A stretch of DNA of 25,542 nucleotides. It comes from Fusobacterium sp. Lineage in GTDB: Bacteria; Fusobacteriota; Fusobacteriia; Fusobacteriales; Fusobacteriaceae. The position numbers were made by a program, and so were the translations under genes. Shown piece after piece: positions 1-7,750 of the stretch. The stretch is from positions 1 through 25,542 of the forward strand of contig JAHHTB010000007.1 in the NCBI GenBank assembly GCA_020024855.1, given 5' to 3'. Each line of letters begins with the position of its first letter. The first letter of the stretch is position 1. Under the pieces are notes generated by a model. It had not been told where the DNA came from. It was given only the letters and a program-made list of their open reading frames with translations, and searched no databases.

Positions 1-118
1 TTTATTCTTGAGATTTTATAATATTTTTAATAGAAGCATCTTTCAATTAATTTTTAGAGTTTTTTAATAATCTTAGTATAATAGAGCTAGTAGCATTTTG
101 ATTTTTATTGAATTTAGA

Positions 119-158
119 TAAAAAAAGCTAAGGGGTATTTTTGGCTATCCCTTAGCTT
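119..158 (-). terminator. Intrinsic terminator of the thiD-thiE-thiM operon
   Basis: A 10-bp perfect stem (125-134 pairing with 149-158) extends inward by three more pairs, one of them G-U, leaving an 8-nt loop. Read on the minus strand the hairpin is followed directly by a run of about seven T (complement of 120-126), the layout of a rho-independent terminator. It lies just after the thiM stop. On the plus strand only a loose A/T stretch follows, so it appears to work for leftward transcription only. Confidence 0.88.
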
Positions 159-182
159 AAAGAATTTTTATTTAATTTGTGA

Positions 183-1001
183 TTATAGAAGTTCTACTTT
201 TTCATTTTCATTAAATCTATTTTCAGTCATATTGTAAATAGTATCAAGAATTTCAACTCTCATTGTACCATTTCCTCCTCCTGCAATATGATGTTCTTCA
301 GCTCTTTCTCCAGCAATTCCCATCATAGCAATAGAAGTTGTAGCTCCTGAAAAATAATCTCTATTTGCTCCGCAAGCACTTCCAATAAGTGAAGCAGTCA
401 TACAACCTGTTCCTGTGATTTTTCCAAGAAGAGGAGTACCATTATTTATTTTAGCAACTCTAAATCCATCACTGACAATATCTTGTTTTCCTGTAATAGC
501 AATAACAGTATCATATCTTTTAGCTAAAGCTTTTGCAATTTCAACTCCGTTTGTTAAATCTTCAACAGAATCTACACCTCTATTTTCAAAATTTTGTATT
601 CCATAAATAGAATTTATTTCAGCCATATTTCCTTTTATAACAGCAAAATGAACTTTAGAAAGAAGTTGTTCTACAAGTTCTTTTCTTGCTCTAGTTGCTC
701 CCACTCCAACAGGATCAAGAACAACAGGTTTTCCTAATCTATTTGCAATTTCTCCAGCTTTAACAGCAATATCTCTCATAGCTTTGTCCATTGTTCCAAT
801 ATTAAGAACAAGAGATGAAGCAAAAGAAAGAATATCTTCAAGTTCATCTTCACAGAAAGACATAAGAGGTGAAGCCCCTATAGCAAGAGTAATATTTGCA
901 CAATCATTAATTGTAACAGTATTTGTAATATGAAAAACGATAGGTTGTTTTTCTCTTATTTTTGAAATAACATTTCCAAGTTGCTCTTTTTCAAAATTCA
1001 T
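183..1001 (-). CDS. thiM: Hydroxyethylthiazole kinase ThiM
   Basis: Phosphorylates 4-methyl-5-(2-hydroxyethyl)thiazole with ATP, salvaging the thiazole half of thiamine; cytoplasmic. The 272-residue protein has the usual family length. Visible family marks are the N-terminal HITNTVTINDCAN stretch (about 24-36), DPVGVGATRAR (96-106), a KGN element (about 123-125) and GTGCMTAS near the C-terminus with C200 at the conserved active-site cysteine position. The start has a clear AGGAGG site a few bases upstream, in the 13-base gap after thiE. It is the last gene of the thiD-thiE-thiM salvage operon and is followed by a hairpin terminator. With ThiD (pyrimidine branch) and ThiE (coupling) it forms a full route from thiazole alcohol and HMP to thiamine phosphate. 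No de novo genes (thiC, thiG, thiH) are seen, so the locus looks like salvage. Confidence 0.96.
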   Translation of the reverse strand: MNFEKEQLGNVISKIREKQPIVFHITNTVTINDCANITLAIGASPLMSFCEDELEDILSFASSLVLNIGTMDKAMRDIAVKAGEIANRLGKPVVLDPVGVGATRARKELVEQLLSKVHFAVIKGNMAEINSIYGIQNFENRGVDSVEDLTNGVEIAKALAKRYDTVIAITGKQDIVSDGFRVAKINNGTPLLGKITGTGCMTASLIGSACGANRDYFSGATTSIAMMGIAGERAEEHHIAGGGNGTMRVEILDTIYNMTENRFNENEKVELL

Positions 1002-1014
1002 ATTTTCCTCCTTA

Positions 1015-1638
1015 TTATTTTATAAAAGAAAGTAAAGTTTTAGAGGCATTTTTAATATCTTCTTTTCCAAGAATTTCTGATATAACAGCAACCCCATCAA
1101 CACCAGTATTCATAACATCTTTTACATTATCAAGATGTATTCCACCAATAGCAACACTTGGAATTTTTATAGCATCTACTATATTTTTTAAATTTTCAAT
1201 TCCAAGAGGTTCGTTAATATCTTTTTTACTTCCTGTATAAAAAATAGTTCCAATTCCAAGATAATCAGCTCCATCAGCCTGAGCTTTTAAAGCTTCTTCA
1301 ATAGAACCAACAGAAACACCAATAATTTTATTTTTTCCAAGAATTTCTCTAGCTTTTTCAAGAGAGTCATCACTTTGTCCAATATGAACTCCCTCAGCAT
1401 CAATCTCTTTTGCAATTTTAATATTGTCATTGATGATTAAAGGTACATTATATTTTTTTGTAATTTTTTGCACCTCTTTTGCTATTTGTAAAAATTTTTC
1501 ATCATCAATAAATTTTTCTCTTAATTGAACGATAGTAGTTCCACCTTTTATACTATCTTCAATAGCTTTACAAAGATCTCTTTCTCCTAAAATATTTCTA
1601 TCAGTTACAAGATAAAGAGAGTAATCAATTTTATTCAT
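1015..1638 (-). CDS. thiE: Thiamine-phosphate synthase ThiE
   Basis: Joins HMP pyrophosphate and thiazole phosphate to give thiamine phosphate; a TIM-barrel enzyme acting in the cytoplasm. The 207-residue protein shows the family's QLREK (38-42), VHIGQSD (84-90) and GIGTIFYTGSKKD (128-140) elements, the last contacting phosphate, plus AIGGI near the C-terminus. The frame is open further upstream to 1701, but that part lies inside thiD. The ATG at 1638 has a GGAG site seven bases upstream and gives the normal N-terminus (MNKIDYSLYLVTDR). The gene therefore overlaps the end of thiD by 8 nt, which suggests translational coupling. It sits between its two partner kinases, supplying both substrates from one transcript. 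Confidence 0.95.
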   Translation of the reverse strand: MNKIDYSLYLVTDRNILGERDLCKAIEDSIKGGTTIVQLREKFIDDEKFLQIAKEVQKITKKYNVPLIINDNIKIAKEIDAEGVHIGQSDDSLEKAREILGKNKIIGVSVGSIEEALKAQADGADYLGIGTIFYTGSKKDINEPLGIENLKNIVDAIKIPSVAIGGIHLDNVKDVMNTGVDGVAVISEILGKEDIKNASKTLLSFIK

Positions 1639-2437
1639 ATTTAACTCCAGCTTTTTTATATAAATCAACAAAGTGTCCAACAGGTCCAACTCCGTGTCCA
1701 ATAGGGAAAGAGTTTCTAATAGCTTCAGTTATATATTCTTTTCCTAATTTAACAGCTTCTTCAACAGAGTGTCCTTTTCCAATAAGAGAAGCGATTGTTG
1801 AAGAAAGAGTGCAACCTGTTCCGTGAGTATTTTTAGTATCAATTCTTACTCCTGGGAATTTAACAACTTTTCCATCAGCAAGAAGAAGAATATCAGTACA
1901 GTTATCTAATCTATGTCCACCTTTCATAAGAACATTTTTTGCACCAAGTTTTTGAATTCTTTTTGAGGCTTCAATCATATCATCTTCATTTTTAATTTCC
2001 ATTCCAGCAAGAATTTCTCCCTCAGGAATATTAGGAGTAACAAGTTCTCCTAGAGAGATGAATTTTTTTAATTCCTCAATAGCTTCATCTTTTAATAATT
2101 TGTATTCACTTTTTGAAACCATAACAGGATCAATTACAATATTTTTTGCATTATATTTTTTAAGAGCTTCTCCAATAGTTCTTATGATTTCACTACTAGA
2201 AAGCATACCAATTTTAACACTATCTACATCTATATCTTCAAAAATTACTTTTATTTGTTGCTCTATGATCTCTTTTGAAATTTCTTGAACTCCAAAAACT
2301 CCCATAGTATTTTGAGCTGTTACAGCAGTAATAACACTCATACCATATACTCCCATAGCACTCATTGCTTTTAAATCTGCTTGTATTCCTGCACCACCAC
2401 AACTGTCAGAACCAGCTATTGTTAAAACTTTTTTCAT
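1631..2437 (-). CDS. thiD: Bifunctional HMP/HMP-phosphate kinase ThiD
   Basis: Phosphorylates 4-amino-5-hydroxymethyl-2-methylpyrimidine twice to give the pyrophosphate used by ThiE; a cytoplasmic ribokinase-fold enzyme. The 268-residue length is typical. Family marks are AGSDSCGGAGIQADLKA (8-24), the VTAQNT element (39-44), VIDPVM (101-106), TPNIPE (134-139), KGGH (about 172-175) and the anion-hole motif HGTGCTLSS (205-213). The start follows a strong AGGAGG site. It is the first gene of the minus-strand thiamine salvage operon and overlaps thiE by 8 nt. The upstream region holds a candidate extended -10 promoter and a pair of phased repeats. I do not find a TPP riboswitch there, although many thi operons have one. 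Confidence 0.96.
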   Translation of the reverse strand: MKKVLTIAGSDSCGGAGIQADLKAMSAMGVYGMSVITAVTAQNTMGVFGVQEISKEIIEQQIKVIFEDIDVDSVKIGMLSSSEIIRTIGEALKKYNAKNIVIDPVMVSKSEYKLLKDEAIEELKKFISLGELVTPNIPEGEILAGMEIKNEDDMIEASKRIQKLGAKNVLMKGGHRLDNCTDILLLADGKVVKFPGVRIDTKNTHGTGCTLSSTIASLIGKGHSVEEAVKLGKEYITEAIRNSFPIGHGVGPVGHFVDLYKKAGVKYE

Positions 2438-2482
2438 TTTATTCCTCCTAAAATAATAACAAATAAAAATCTCTCTTTATAC

Positions 2483-2491
2483 ATTCTATCA
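2483..2491 (-). promoter_or_regulatory. Candidate extended -10 promoter for thiD-thiE-thiM
   Basis: On the minus strand 2491-2483 reads TGATAGAAT, an extended -10 (TGn followed by TAGAAT, five of six consensus). No good -35 is seen at the usual distance; only a T/A-rich TTAAAA lies 17 bases upstream, which fits an extended -10 promoter. It would start transcription about 55 bases before the thiD ATG, too short a leader for a TPP aptamer. This is prediction from sequence only. Confidence 0.45.
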
Positions 2492-2512
2492 CGTTTTTAA
2501 AAATTTTTTAAC

Positions 2513-2531
2513 AATTGTAAAGTAATTGTAA
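2513..2531. repeat. Direct repeat AATTGTAA with 11-bp period between divergent promoters
   Basis: AATTGTAA occurs at 2513-2520 and again at 2524-2531, separated by AGT, so the copies repeat every 11 bp and face the same side of the helix. The first copy is part of a palindrome ACAATTGT (2511-2518). The pair lies just upstream of the candidate thi promoter and about 25 bp upstream of the -35 of the cobalamin operon promoter. This could be a binding site for a transcription factor acting on either operon. The region is very AT-rich, so chance occurrence is possible. Confidence 0.3.
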
Positions 2532-2556
2532 TTATATTTTTATAAAAAAATATAAT

Positions 2557-2586
2557 TTGACTAGAGTATAAAAATTTCTGTATACT
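2557..2586 (+). promoter_or_regulatory. Sigma-70-type promoter of the cobalamin operon
   Basis: TTGACT (2557-2562) and TATACT (2581-2586) are each five of six matches to consensus, with an 18-bp spacer. Transcription would begin around 2593, about 10 bases before the first paired base of the cobalamin riboswitch, as expected if the aptamer is the first thing transcribed. Confidence 0.75.
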
Positions 2587-2603
2587 AAAAATAGAATAGA
2601 GAA

Positions 2604-2766
2604 ATTTTTATGGTTCATGAAAAATGATTAATAGGGAAGATGAGTGAAAATCTCACACGGTCCCGCCACTGTAAAAATGATGAAAGCAGAGTTACCACTA
2701 AAATTTTTATTTTTGGGAAGGGCTGTGAGTAAAATGAATTTGAGTCAGGAGACCTGCCATAAAAAT
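2604..2766 (+). ncRNA. Cobalamin (B12) riboswitch aptamer
   Basis: The conserved core of the B12 riboswitch is present in order: a GGGAAGA box (2634-2640), GTGAAAATCTCACACGG (2644-2660), CCCGCCACTGTAA (2662-2674), and the signature B12 box GAGTCAGGAGACCTGCC (2742-2758). The closing P1 helix is clear: ATTTTTATGG at 2604-2613 pairs with CCATAAAAAT at 2757-2766, ten base pairs. It sits between a good promoter and the anaerobic cobalamin operon, so it should turn the operon off when adenosylcobalamin is plentiful. The following GGACGGGG (2783-2790) is the likely loop-13 partner for the kissing interaction of this family; that pairing is inferred. Confidence 0.96.
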
Positions 2767-2780
2767 CTTTTACAAACTGC

Positions 2781-2821
2781 GAGGACGGGGAGTATTTATT
2801 ATTCGGATTATAAAAGTCCTT
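2781..2821 (+). promoter_or_regulatory. Candidate antiterminator of the B12 riboswitch
   Basis: GAGGAC at 2781-2786 can pair with GTCCTT at 2816-2821 (five Watson-Crick pairs and one G-U). The second element is the left arm of the downstream terminator, so the two helices exclude each other. The next bases, CGGGG at 2786-2790, can pair with TCCCG at 2661-2665 inside the aptamer. Inferred model: B12 binding locks the 2783-2790 region into the aptamer, frees GTCCTT and lets the terminator form; without B12 the antiterminator forms and the operon is read. Confidence 0.5.
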
Positions 2822-2848
2822 CTTTTTGTATTGGAAGGATTTTTTTTA
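2812..2848 (+). terminator. Intrinsic terminator in the cobalamin operon leader
   Basis: AAAGTCCTTC (2813-2822) pairs with GAAGGATTTT (2834-2843) around an 11-nt loop, followed by a T-run up to 2848. It lies between the B12 aptamer and the cbiP ribosome site, so it is the expression platform: control is by premature transcription termination rather than by hiding the ribosome site. The core stem is six Watson-Crick pairs plus a G-U pair and flanking A-T pairs. Confidence 0.82.
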
Positions 2849-2883
2849 TTTTAAATAAAATTTTGGAAGGAAAAAGAGGATAT

Positions 2884-4332
2884 ATGAAAAAAAATAAAAA
2901 TATAATGATACTAGGAACATCTTCAGGAGCTGGAAAAAGTATTACAACAGCAGGACTATGTAGAATTTTTTATAAAGATGGTTATAGTGTAACACCTTTT
3001 AAAGCACAAAATATGGCTCTTAATTCTTATGTAACAAAAGATGGACTTGAGATTGGACGTTCTCAAGGTGTTCAAGCTGTTGCTTGTAATATAGAACCTC
3101 AAGGTTATATGAATCCTCTTTTATTAAAACCAAGTGGAAATAATACCATTCAAATAATTTTAAATGGAAAACCTTTTGGAAATATGAGTGGTTATGATTT
3201 TTCAAAAGAAAAACCAAAATTTAAAAAATATATTTTAGAAGCATATAAAAATACAGAAAAATTTGATATTTGTGTTCTTGAAGGAGCAGGTAGCCCTGTT
3301 GAAATAAATATTAAAGAAAATGATCTTGTTAATATGGGAATGGCAGAGATGGCAGATGCTCCAGTAATATTAGTTGCTGATATTGATAGAGGTGGAGTTT
3401 TTGCCTCTATTGTGGGAACTATGGTTCTTTTTGAGCCTCATGAAAGAGAGAGAGTAAAGGGTGTAATTATAAATAAATTTAGAGGCAGAAAAGATATGTT
3501 AATGTCAGGGATAGAAAAATTAGAGGAGATAATAAAAATTCCTGTTTTAGGTGTTGTTCCATATTTTGATGTAGATATAGAAGATGAAGATAGGGTAACT
3601 GAAAAATTAAAAAAAGAAAAAAATAATATAATAAATATTTCAGTTATAAATTTAAGACACCTTTCAAATTTTACAGATATGGATCCTTTAAAAAAGATAG
3701 AAGATGTAAGTATTTCATATGTTGATAATTTTTATGAGCTTGATAATGCAGACATAATAATAATTCCCGGCTCAAAAAATACAATAGATGATGTAAAACT
3801 TATGAGAGAAAAGGGAATAGATAAAAAAATAAAAGAACTTCATAAAAAAGGAAAAATAATAATAGGAATCTGTGGTGGATTCCAAACTCTCGGAAAAACT
3901 TTAAAGGATAATGATGGAATAGAGGGAGTAGTAAGGGAAGTGGAAGGATTAGGGCTTCTTGATATGACTACTATTTTTTATAAGGAAAAAATTACTGCTC
4001 AATATGAAGGGGTATTAAAAAATACAAGTGGAATTTTAGAGGGAATAGATGGGACTAAAATTCATGGATTTGAAATACATCATGGAGTAAGTTTTTCAGA
4101 AAATGAAAAATCTATAACAGATGATAAATTCCTTAAAGCAGTGGTGAAAGATAATGTATTTGGAACATATGTACATGGAATTTTTGAAAATAATTCTGTT
4201 ACAGATAAGATTCTTAATATAGTGAGAGAGAAAAAAGGATATTCTACTAAAAAATTAAAAGAAACATTTGAGGAATATAGAGAAAAAGAGTTTGATAAAT
4301 TAGAAAAAATATATAAGATAATGGAAAAATAG
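2884..4332 (+). CDS. cbiP: Cobyric acid synthase CbiP
   Basis: Uses ATP and glutamine to amidate the b, d, e and g carboxylates of adenosylcobyrinate a,c-diamide, giving adenosylcobyric acid. The 482-residue protein is full length for the family. An N-terminal DRTG-type ATPase domain carries the P-loop GTSSGAGKS (11-19). A C-terminal glutamine amidotransferase domain has nucleophile C330 in GICGGFQTLG and the family histidine H431 in YVHGIFE. The frame is open 80 codons further upstream, but those codons lie across the riboswitch and terminator. The ATG at 2884 gives the normal N-terminus and follows GGAAGG and AGAGGA purine tracts. It is the first gene of the operon and a direct target of the B12 riboswitch. 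Confidence 0.96.
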   Translation: MKKNKNIMILGTSSGAGKSITTAGLCRIFYKDGYSVTPFKAQNMALNSYVTKDGLEIGRSQGVQAVACNIEPQGYMNPLLLKPSGNNTIQIILNGKPFGNMSGYDFSKEKPKFKKYILEAYKNTEKFDICVLEGAGSPVEINIKENDLVNMGMAEMADAPVILVADIDRGGVFASIVGTMVLFEPHERERVKGVIINKFRGRKDMLMSGIEKLEEIIKIPVLGVVPYFDVDIEDEDRVTEKLKKEKNNIINISVINLRHLSNFTDMDPLKKIEDVSISYVDNFYELDNADIIIIPGSKNTIDDVKLMREKGIDKKIKELHKKGKIIIGICGGFQTLGKTLKDNDGIEGVVREVEGLGLLDMTTIFYKEKITAQYEGVLKNTSGILEGIDGTKIHGFEIHHGVSFSENEKSITDDKFLKAVVKDNVFGTYVHGIFENNSVTDKILNIVREKKGYSTKKLKETFEEYREKEFDKLEKIYKIMEK

Positions 4333-4352
4333 AATATTTATAAGGTGAGTTT

Positions 4353-5315
4353 ATGAGTTTTGTAACAAAATATTTAATTGCATATGTTTTAGATTTAATT
4401 TTTGGAGATCCACAATGGTTTCCACATCCAGTAAGATTTATAGGTAAACTTATTAGTTTTTTAGAAAAATATCTTTATAAATTAAAAAGTAAAACTTTTT
4501 GGGGTGGAGTAGTTGCTATTATAACTATAACCATAACTTTTTTAGTATCGTATTTTTTAGCCTCTCTTTCAGAATATTTAGAAATATTTTTTCTTTATAC
4601 TACTCTTGCAGGAAAGTGTCTTGCTGATGAGGGAATGAGAGTATATAAAATTTTAAAAATGGGAGATTTAGAAGTTGCTAAAAAACAACTTTCTTATCTT
4701 GTGAGCCGTGATACAGAAAAAATGGATAATAAACAAATAATAAGAAGTATATTAGAAACTTTTAGTGAAAATTCTGTTGACGGTATAATTTCTCCAATGT
4801 TTTTTGCCTTTGTAGGAAGTTTTTTTCAAGTGAAAGGGGTGTCCCTTGCTCTTCCTTTTGCCATGGGATATAAAGCAATAAATACTTTAGATTCAATGCT
4901 TGGATATAAAAATGAAAGATATATAAATTTTGGAACAGTTTCAGCAAAGATTGATGATGTTGCAAACTTTATTCCAGCAAGGATAACAGGTTTAATTTTT
5001 GTACCTTTAGCTTCTTTTTTAACAGGATTTGATTACAAAAAATCTTTTAAAATTTTTATAAGAGATAGACATAATCATGCAAGTCCTAACTCTGCTCATG
5101 GAGAGTCAGCTTTTGCAGGAGCTTTAGGAGTTCAATTTGGAGGAAAAACAAAATATTTTGGTGTGGTTTATGATAAACCAACAATAGGGGATAAATTAAA
5201 AGAGTTTGAACTTGAAGATATTTTAAGAGGAAGAAAACTTTTATATGGAACATCACTTGTTTCTGTTGTATTTTTTTCTTTAATAAAAATATTTTTAGAT
5301 AATATTATAAAATAG
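4353..5315 (+). CDS. cbiB: Adenosylcobinamide-phosphate synthase CbiB
   Basis: An integral membrane enzyme that joins (R)-1-amino-2-propanol phosphate to adenosylcobyric acid, giving adenosylcobinamide phosphate. The 320-residue protein has the usual length. It starts with the family signature FGDPQWFPHPVRFIGKLI and has several hydrophobic segments (about 50-85, 140-170, 205-225, 295-315). Other conserved stretches are SENSVDGIISPMFF and the late HNHASPNSAHGESAFAGAL. An AAGGTGA ribosome site precedes the ATG; the gap to cbiP is 20 bases. The next gene, cobD, makes the aminopropanol phosphate used here, so substrate supply and use are adjacent. Confidence 0.95.
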   Translation: MSFVTKYLIAYVLDLIFGDPQWFPHPVRFIGKLISFLEKYLYKLKSKTFWGGVVAIITITITFLVSYFLASLSEYLEIFFLYTTLAGKCLADEGMRVYKILKMGDLEVAKKQLSYLVSRDTEKMDNKQIIRSILETFSENSVDGIISPMFFAFVGSFFQVKGVSLALPFAMGYKAINTLDSMLGYKNERYINFGTVSAKIDDVANFIPARITGLIFVPLASFLTGFDYKKSFKIFIRDRHNHASPNSAHGESAFAGALGVQFGGKTKYFGVVYDKPTIGDKLKEFELEDILRGRKLLYGTSLVSVVFFSLIKIFLDNIIK

Positions 5316-5327
5316 GAGAGAACGAAG

Positions 5328-6392
5328 ATGGATATTCATGGTGGAAATATATATAAATTACAAAGAGAGGGAAAAAACGATATAATTGATTATAGTTCAA
5401 ATATAAATCCTCTTGGAGTACCCGAAAGTTTAAAAAAAGCAATAGTTGATAATTTTTCTCTTTTAGAAAAATATCCAGATATAAATTATGTTGAGCTAAG
5501 AGAAAATATTGGAAATTATAATAAGATAAATTCTGAAAATATTATAGTTGGAAATGGAGCAACAGAGGTTCTTTTTCTTTATATGAAAGCTTTAAAACCA
5601 AAAAAAGTTCTTATAGTTTCTCCAACTTTTGCAGAATATGAAAGAGCATTAAAGAATATAGAATGTGAAATTGATTTTTTTGAATTAAAAGAGAAAGAAA
5701 ATTTTGTTCTTGATAAAGATGAATTTATAAAAGAGGCAAAAAAATATAATCTTGTTGTTATTTGTAATCCAAATAATCCAACAGGAAATTTTATTTCAAA
5801 AGAAATTATTTTTGAAATAAATGAAGAATTAGAAAAATCAGATACAAAGATATTTATAGATGAAAGTTTTATAGAATTTATAAAAAATTGGGAAGAAAAA
5901 ACAGTTGCAGAATTTAAATCTAAAAATATTTTTATTCTAAGAGCTTTGACAAAGTTTTTTGCTTTGCCAGGAATAAGACTTGGTTATGGAATATGTTTTG
6001 ATAAAAATATAATAGATGAGATAAACTCTAAAAGAGAGCCTTGGAGTGTAAATACTTTTGCAGATATTGCTGGAAAAGTTATATTAGATGATAAAGAATA
6101 TATAGGAAATACTTATAAATGGATAGAGGAAGAGAGAAAAAATTTCACTTTTTCTTTAAAAGAGATAGAAAAATCTGGAAAGATAAAAGTTTATAAAACA
6201 GAAACAAATTTTATTCTTTTAAAACTTAACACATATAAGGCAGAGGAATTTAGAAATAAGATGTTAGAAAAAAATATTCTTGTTCGTGATGCATCAAACT
6301 TTAAATTTCTTGACGAAACTTTTGTAAGACTTGCTATAAAAGATAGGGAAAGAAATGAAAAAGTAATTAAAGCGATAAAAGAGGTTTTATAA
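5328..6392 (+). CDS. cobD: Threonine-phosphate decarboxylase CobD
   Basis: A PLP enzyme of the class I/II aminotransferase fold that decarboxylates L-threonine O-3-phosphate to (R)-1-amino-2-propanol phosphate, the linker CbiB attaches to the corrin ring. The 354-residue protein has the CobD-type N-terminus (HGGN, DYSSNINPLG at 21-30), NPNNPTG (147-153), the PLP-facing D178 in FIDESF and the Schiff-base lysine K209 in ALTKFFALPGIRLGYG. Histidinol-phosphate aminotransferase (HisC) is the closest alternative by fold. The N-terminus and the position between cbiB and cbiA make CobD much more likely. An AGGAGA site precedes the ATG. Its stop overlaps the cbiA start in TAATG. No threonine kinase (PduX-like) is in the window to supply the substrate. 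Confidence 0.92.
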   Translation: MDIHGGNIYKLQREGKNDIIDYSSNINPLGVPESLKKAIVDNFSLLEKYPDINYVELRENIGNYNKINSENIIVGNGATEVLFLYMKALKPKKVLIVSPTFAEYERALKNIECEIDFFELKEKENFVLDKDEFIKEAKKYNLVVICNPNNPTGNFISKEIIFEINEELEKSDTKIFIDESFIEFIKNWEEKTVAEFKSKNIFILRALTKFFALPGIRLGYGICFDKNIIDEINSKREPWSVNTFADIAGKVILDDKEYIGNTYKWIEEERKNFTFSLKEIEKSGKIKVYKTETNFILLKLNTYKAEEFRNKMLEKNILVRDASNFKFLDETFVRLAIKDRERNEKVIKAIKEVL

Positions 6393-7750
6393 TGAGAGGT
6401 TTTTTAATTGCAGGAACAAATAGTGGAATAGGGAAAACAACTGTTTCAATGGGACTTATGTCTTGTTTTGAAAATATATCTCCTTTTAAAGTTGGTCCAG
6501 ATTATATTGATGGAAAATTTCATGAGTTTGTTACAGGAAATAAAAGCTACAATCTTGATTATTTTCTTATGGGAGAAGATGGAATAAGAGAAAGTTTTTT
6601 AAAACATAAAAAAGATTTTGTGATAGTTGAGGGTGTGATGGGGCTTTATGATGGAATAGATAACACTCTTGATAATGGAAGTTCTGCTCATGTAGCAAGA
6701 ATTTTAAATCTTCCTGTAATTTTAGTTGTTGATGCAAAAGGAAAAAGTACAAGTATTTCAGCACAGGTTATGGGTTATCAAAATTTTGACACAAGAGTAA
6801 ATATTGTAGGAGTTATAATAAATAAAGTTTCAAGTGAGAAAACTTATGAAATTTTAAAAGAGGCTATTGAAAAATATTGTGATGTAAAATGTTTTGGATA
6901 TATTCCTAATATAGATGAGGTTTCAGTTTCAAGTAGGCATTTAGGTCTTACTCAAGCAGATGAAATTAAAAATTTAAAAGATAAGATTAAAATTTTAAAT
7001 GAAAATATAAAAAAGACAATAGATTTAGAATCTATTTATAAGCTTACAAAATTTGATATAGATTATAAATTAAAAAATATTTTTCTTCCATTAAAAGATA
7101 AATATAAAAATCTTAAAATAGGAATTGCAAAGGATAATGCTTTTTCTTTTTATTATAATGATAATCTTGAGTTTTTAGAAAATTTGGGAATAGAGATAGA
7201 ATATTTCTCACCTATAAATGATAAAAAAATTCCTCAAAATATAGATATGTTATATTTTGGAGGTGGGTATCCTGAAAATTATTTAGAAGAACTTTCTAAA
7301 AATACAGAGATAATAAATTCAATAAAAGAATTTTATAATAAAAATGGAGTTATCTATGGAGAGTGTGGTGGATTTATATATCTTTCCAAAAAGCTTATAA
7401 CTCTTGATGGGAAAGAATATTTTTTTGTAGGACTTACAGAAAATGAAATAGAGATGAAAAATAGACTTGATATTGGAAGATTTGGTTATATAAATATAAA
7501 TTATAAAGAAAATCTTTTAGGAAAAGGGCATGAATTTCATTATTCAAAAATAAAAAATGAGGAAAAAAATTGTGAAAAAGAGTTTAAGATTACAAAACCA
7601 AATGGTAGAAAATGGGAATGTGGTTTTTCATCAAAAAATCTTTTATGTGGCTATCCTCATATTCATTTTTTTAAAAGTCAAAGTATAATTTTTGATTTGC
7701 TTGATAGAGCATTAAGAAACAAGGAGATAAAGAATGGGAAATTATATTAA
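6392..7750 (+). CDS. cbiA: Cobyrinate a,c-diamide synthase CbiA
   Basis: Amidates the a and c carboxylates of cobyrinate with ATP and glutamine; cytoplasmic and paralogous to CbiP. The 452-residue protein has the P-loop GTNSGIGKTT (8-17), KVGPDYIDGKFHE, the EGVMGLYDG element, a C-terminal glutamine amidotransferase domain with nucleophile C325 in YGECGGFIYLSK, and the CbiA-type C-terminal GYPHIHFF (H423, H425). Start and previous stop share one base (TAATG). The end overlaps cbiC by 17 nt, so all three genes are probably translationally coupled. Confidence 0.96.
   Translation: MRGFLIAGTNSGIGKTTVSMGLMSCFENISPFKVGPDYIDGKFHEFVTGNKSYNLDYFLMGEDGIRESFLKHKKDFVIVEGVMGLYDGIDNTLDNGSSAHVARILNLPVILVVDAKGKSTSISAQVMGYQNFDTRVNIVGVIINKVSSEKTYEILKEAIEKYCDVKCFGYIPNIDEVSVSSRHLGLTQADEIKNLKDKIKILNENIKKTIDLESIYKLTKFDIDYKLKNIFLPLKDKYKNLKIGIAKDNAFSFYYNDNLEFLENLGIEIEYFSPINDKKIPQNIDMLYFGGGYPENYLEELSKNTEIINSIKEFYNKNGVIYGECGGFIYLSKKLITLDGKEYFFVGLTENEIEMKNRLDIGRFGYININYKENLLGKGHEFHYSKIKNEEKNCEKEFKITKPNGRKWECGFSSKNLLCGYPHIHFFKSQSIIFDLLDRALRNKEIKNGKLY

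Noticed and set aside
1..118. A partial gene or promoter at the left edge (a TATAAT occurs at 77-82)
   Set aside because: No open frame or ribosome site is visible and there is no credible -35 for the TATAAT; the stretch is AT-rich and left unassigned.
1639..1701. A 21-codon N-terminal extension of thiE
   Set aside because: It runs inside thiD. The ATG at 1638 has a GGAG site and matches the family N-terminus.
2438..2560. A possible TPP riboswitch in front of thiD on the minus strand
   Set aside because: None of the conserved TPP elements (such as CTGAGA and the GATAATGC-type end) can be found on that strand, and the predicted leader is too short.
2644..2883. An 80-codon upstream extension of the cbiP reading frame
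   Set aside because: It lies across the B12 aptamer and the leader terminator, has no ribosome site and no similarity to CbiP N-termini; the ATG at 2884 gives the normal start.
5328..6392. Histidinol-phosphate aminotransferase (HisC) as the identity of the PLP enzyme
   Set aside because: The fold is shared, but the HGGN/DYSSNINPLG start and the position between cbiB and cbiA fit CobD, and there are no histidine genes nearby.
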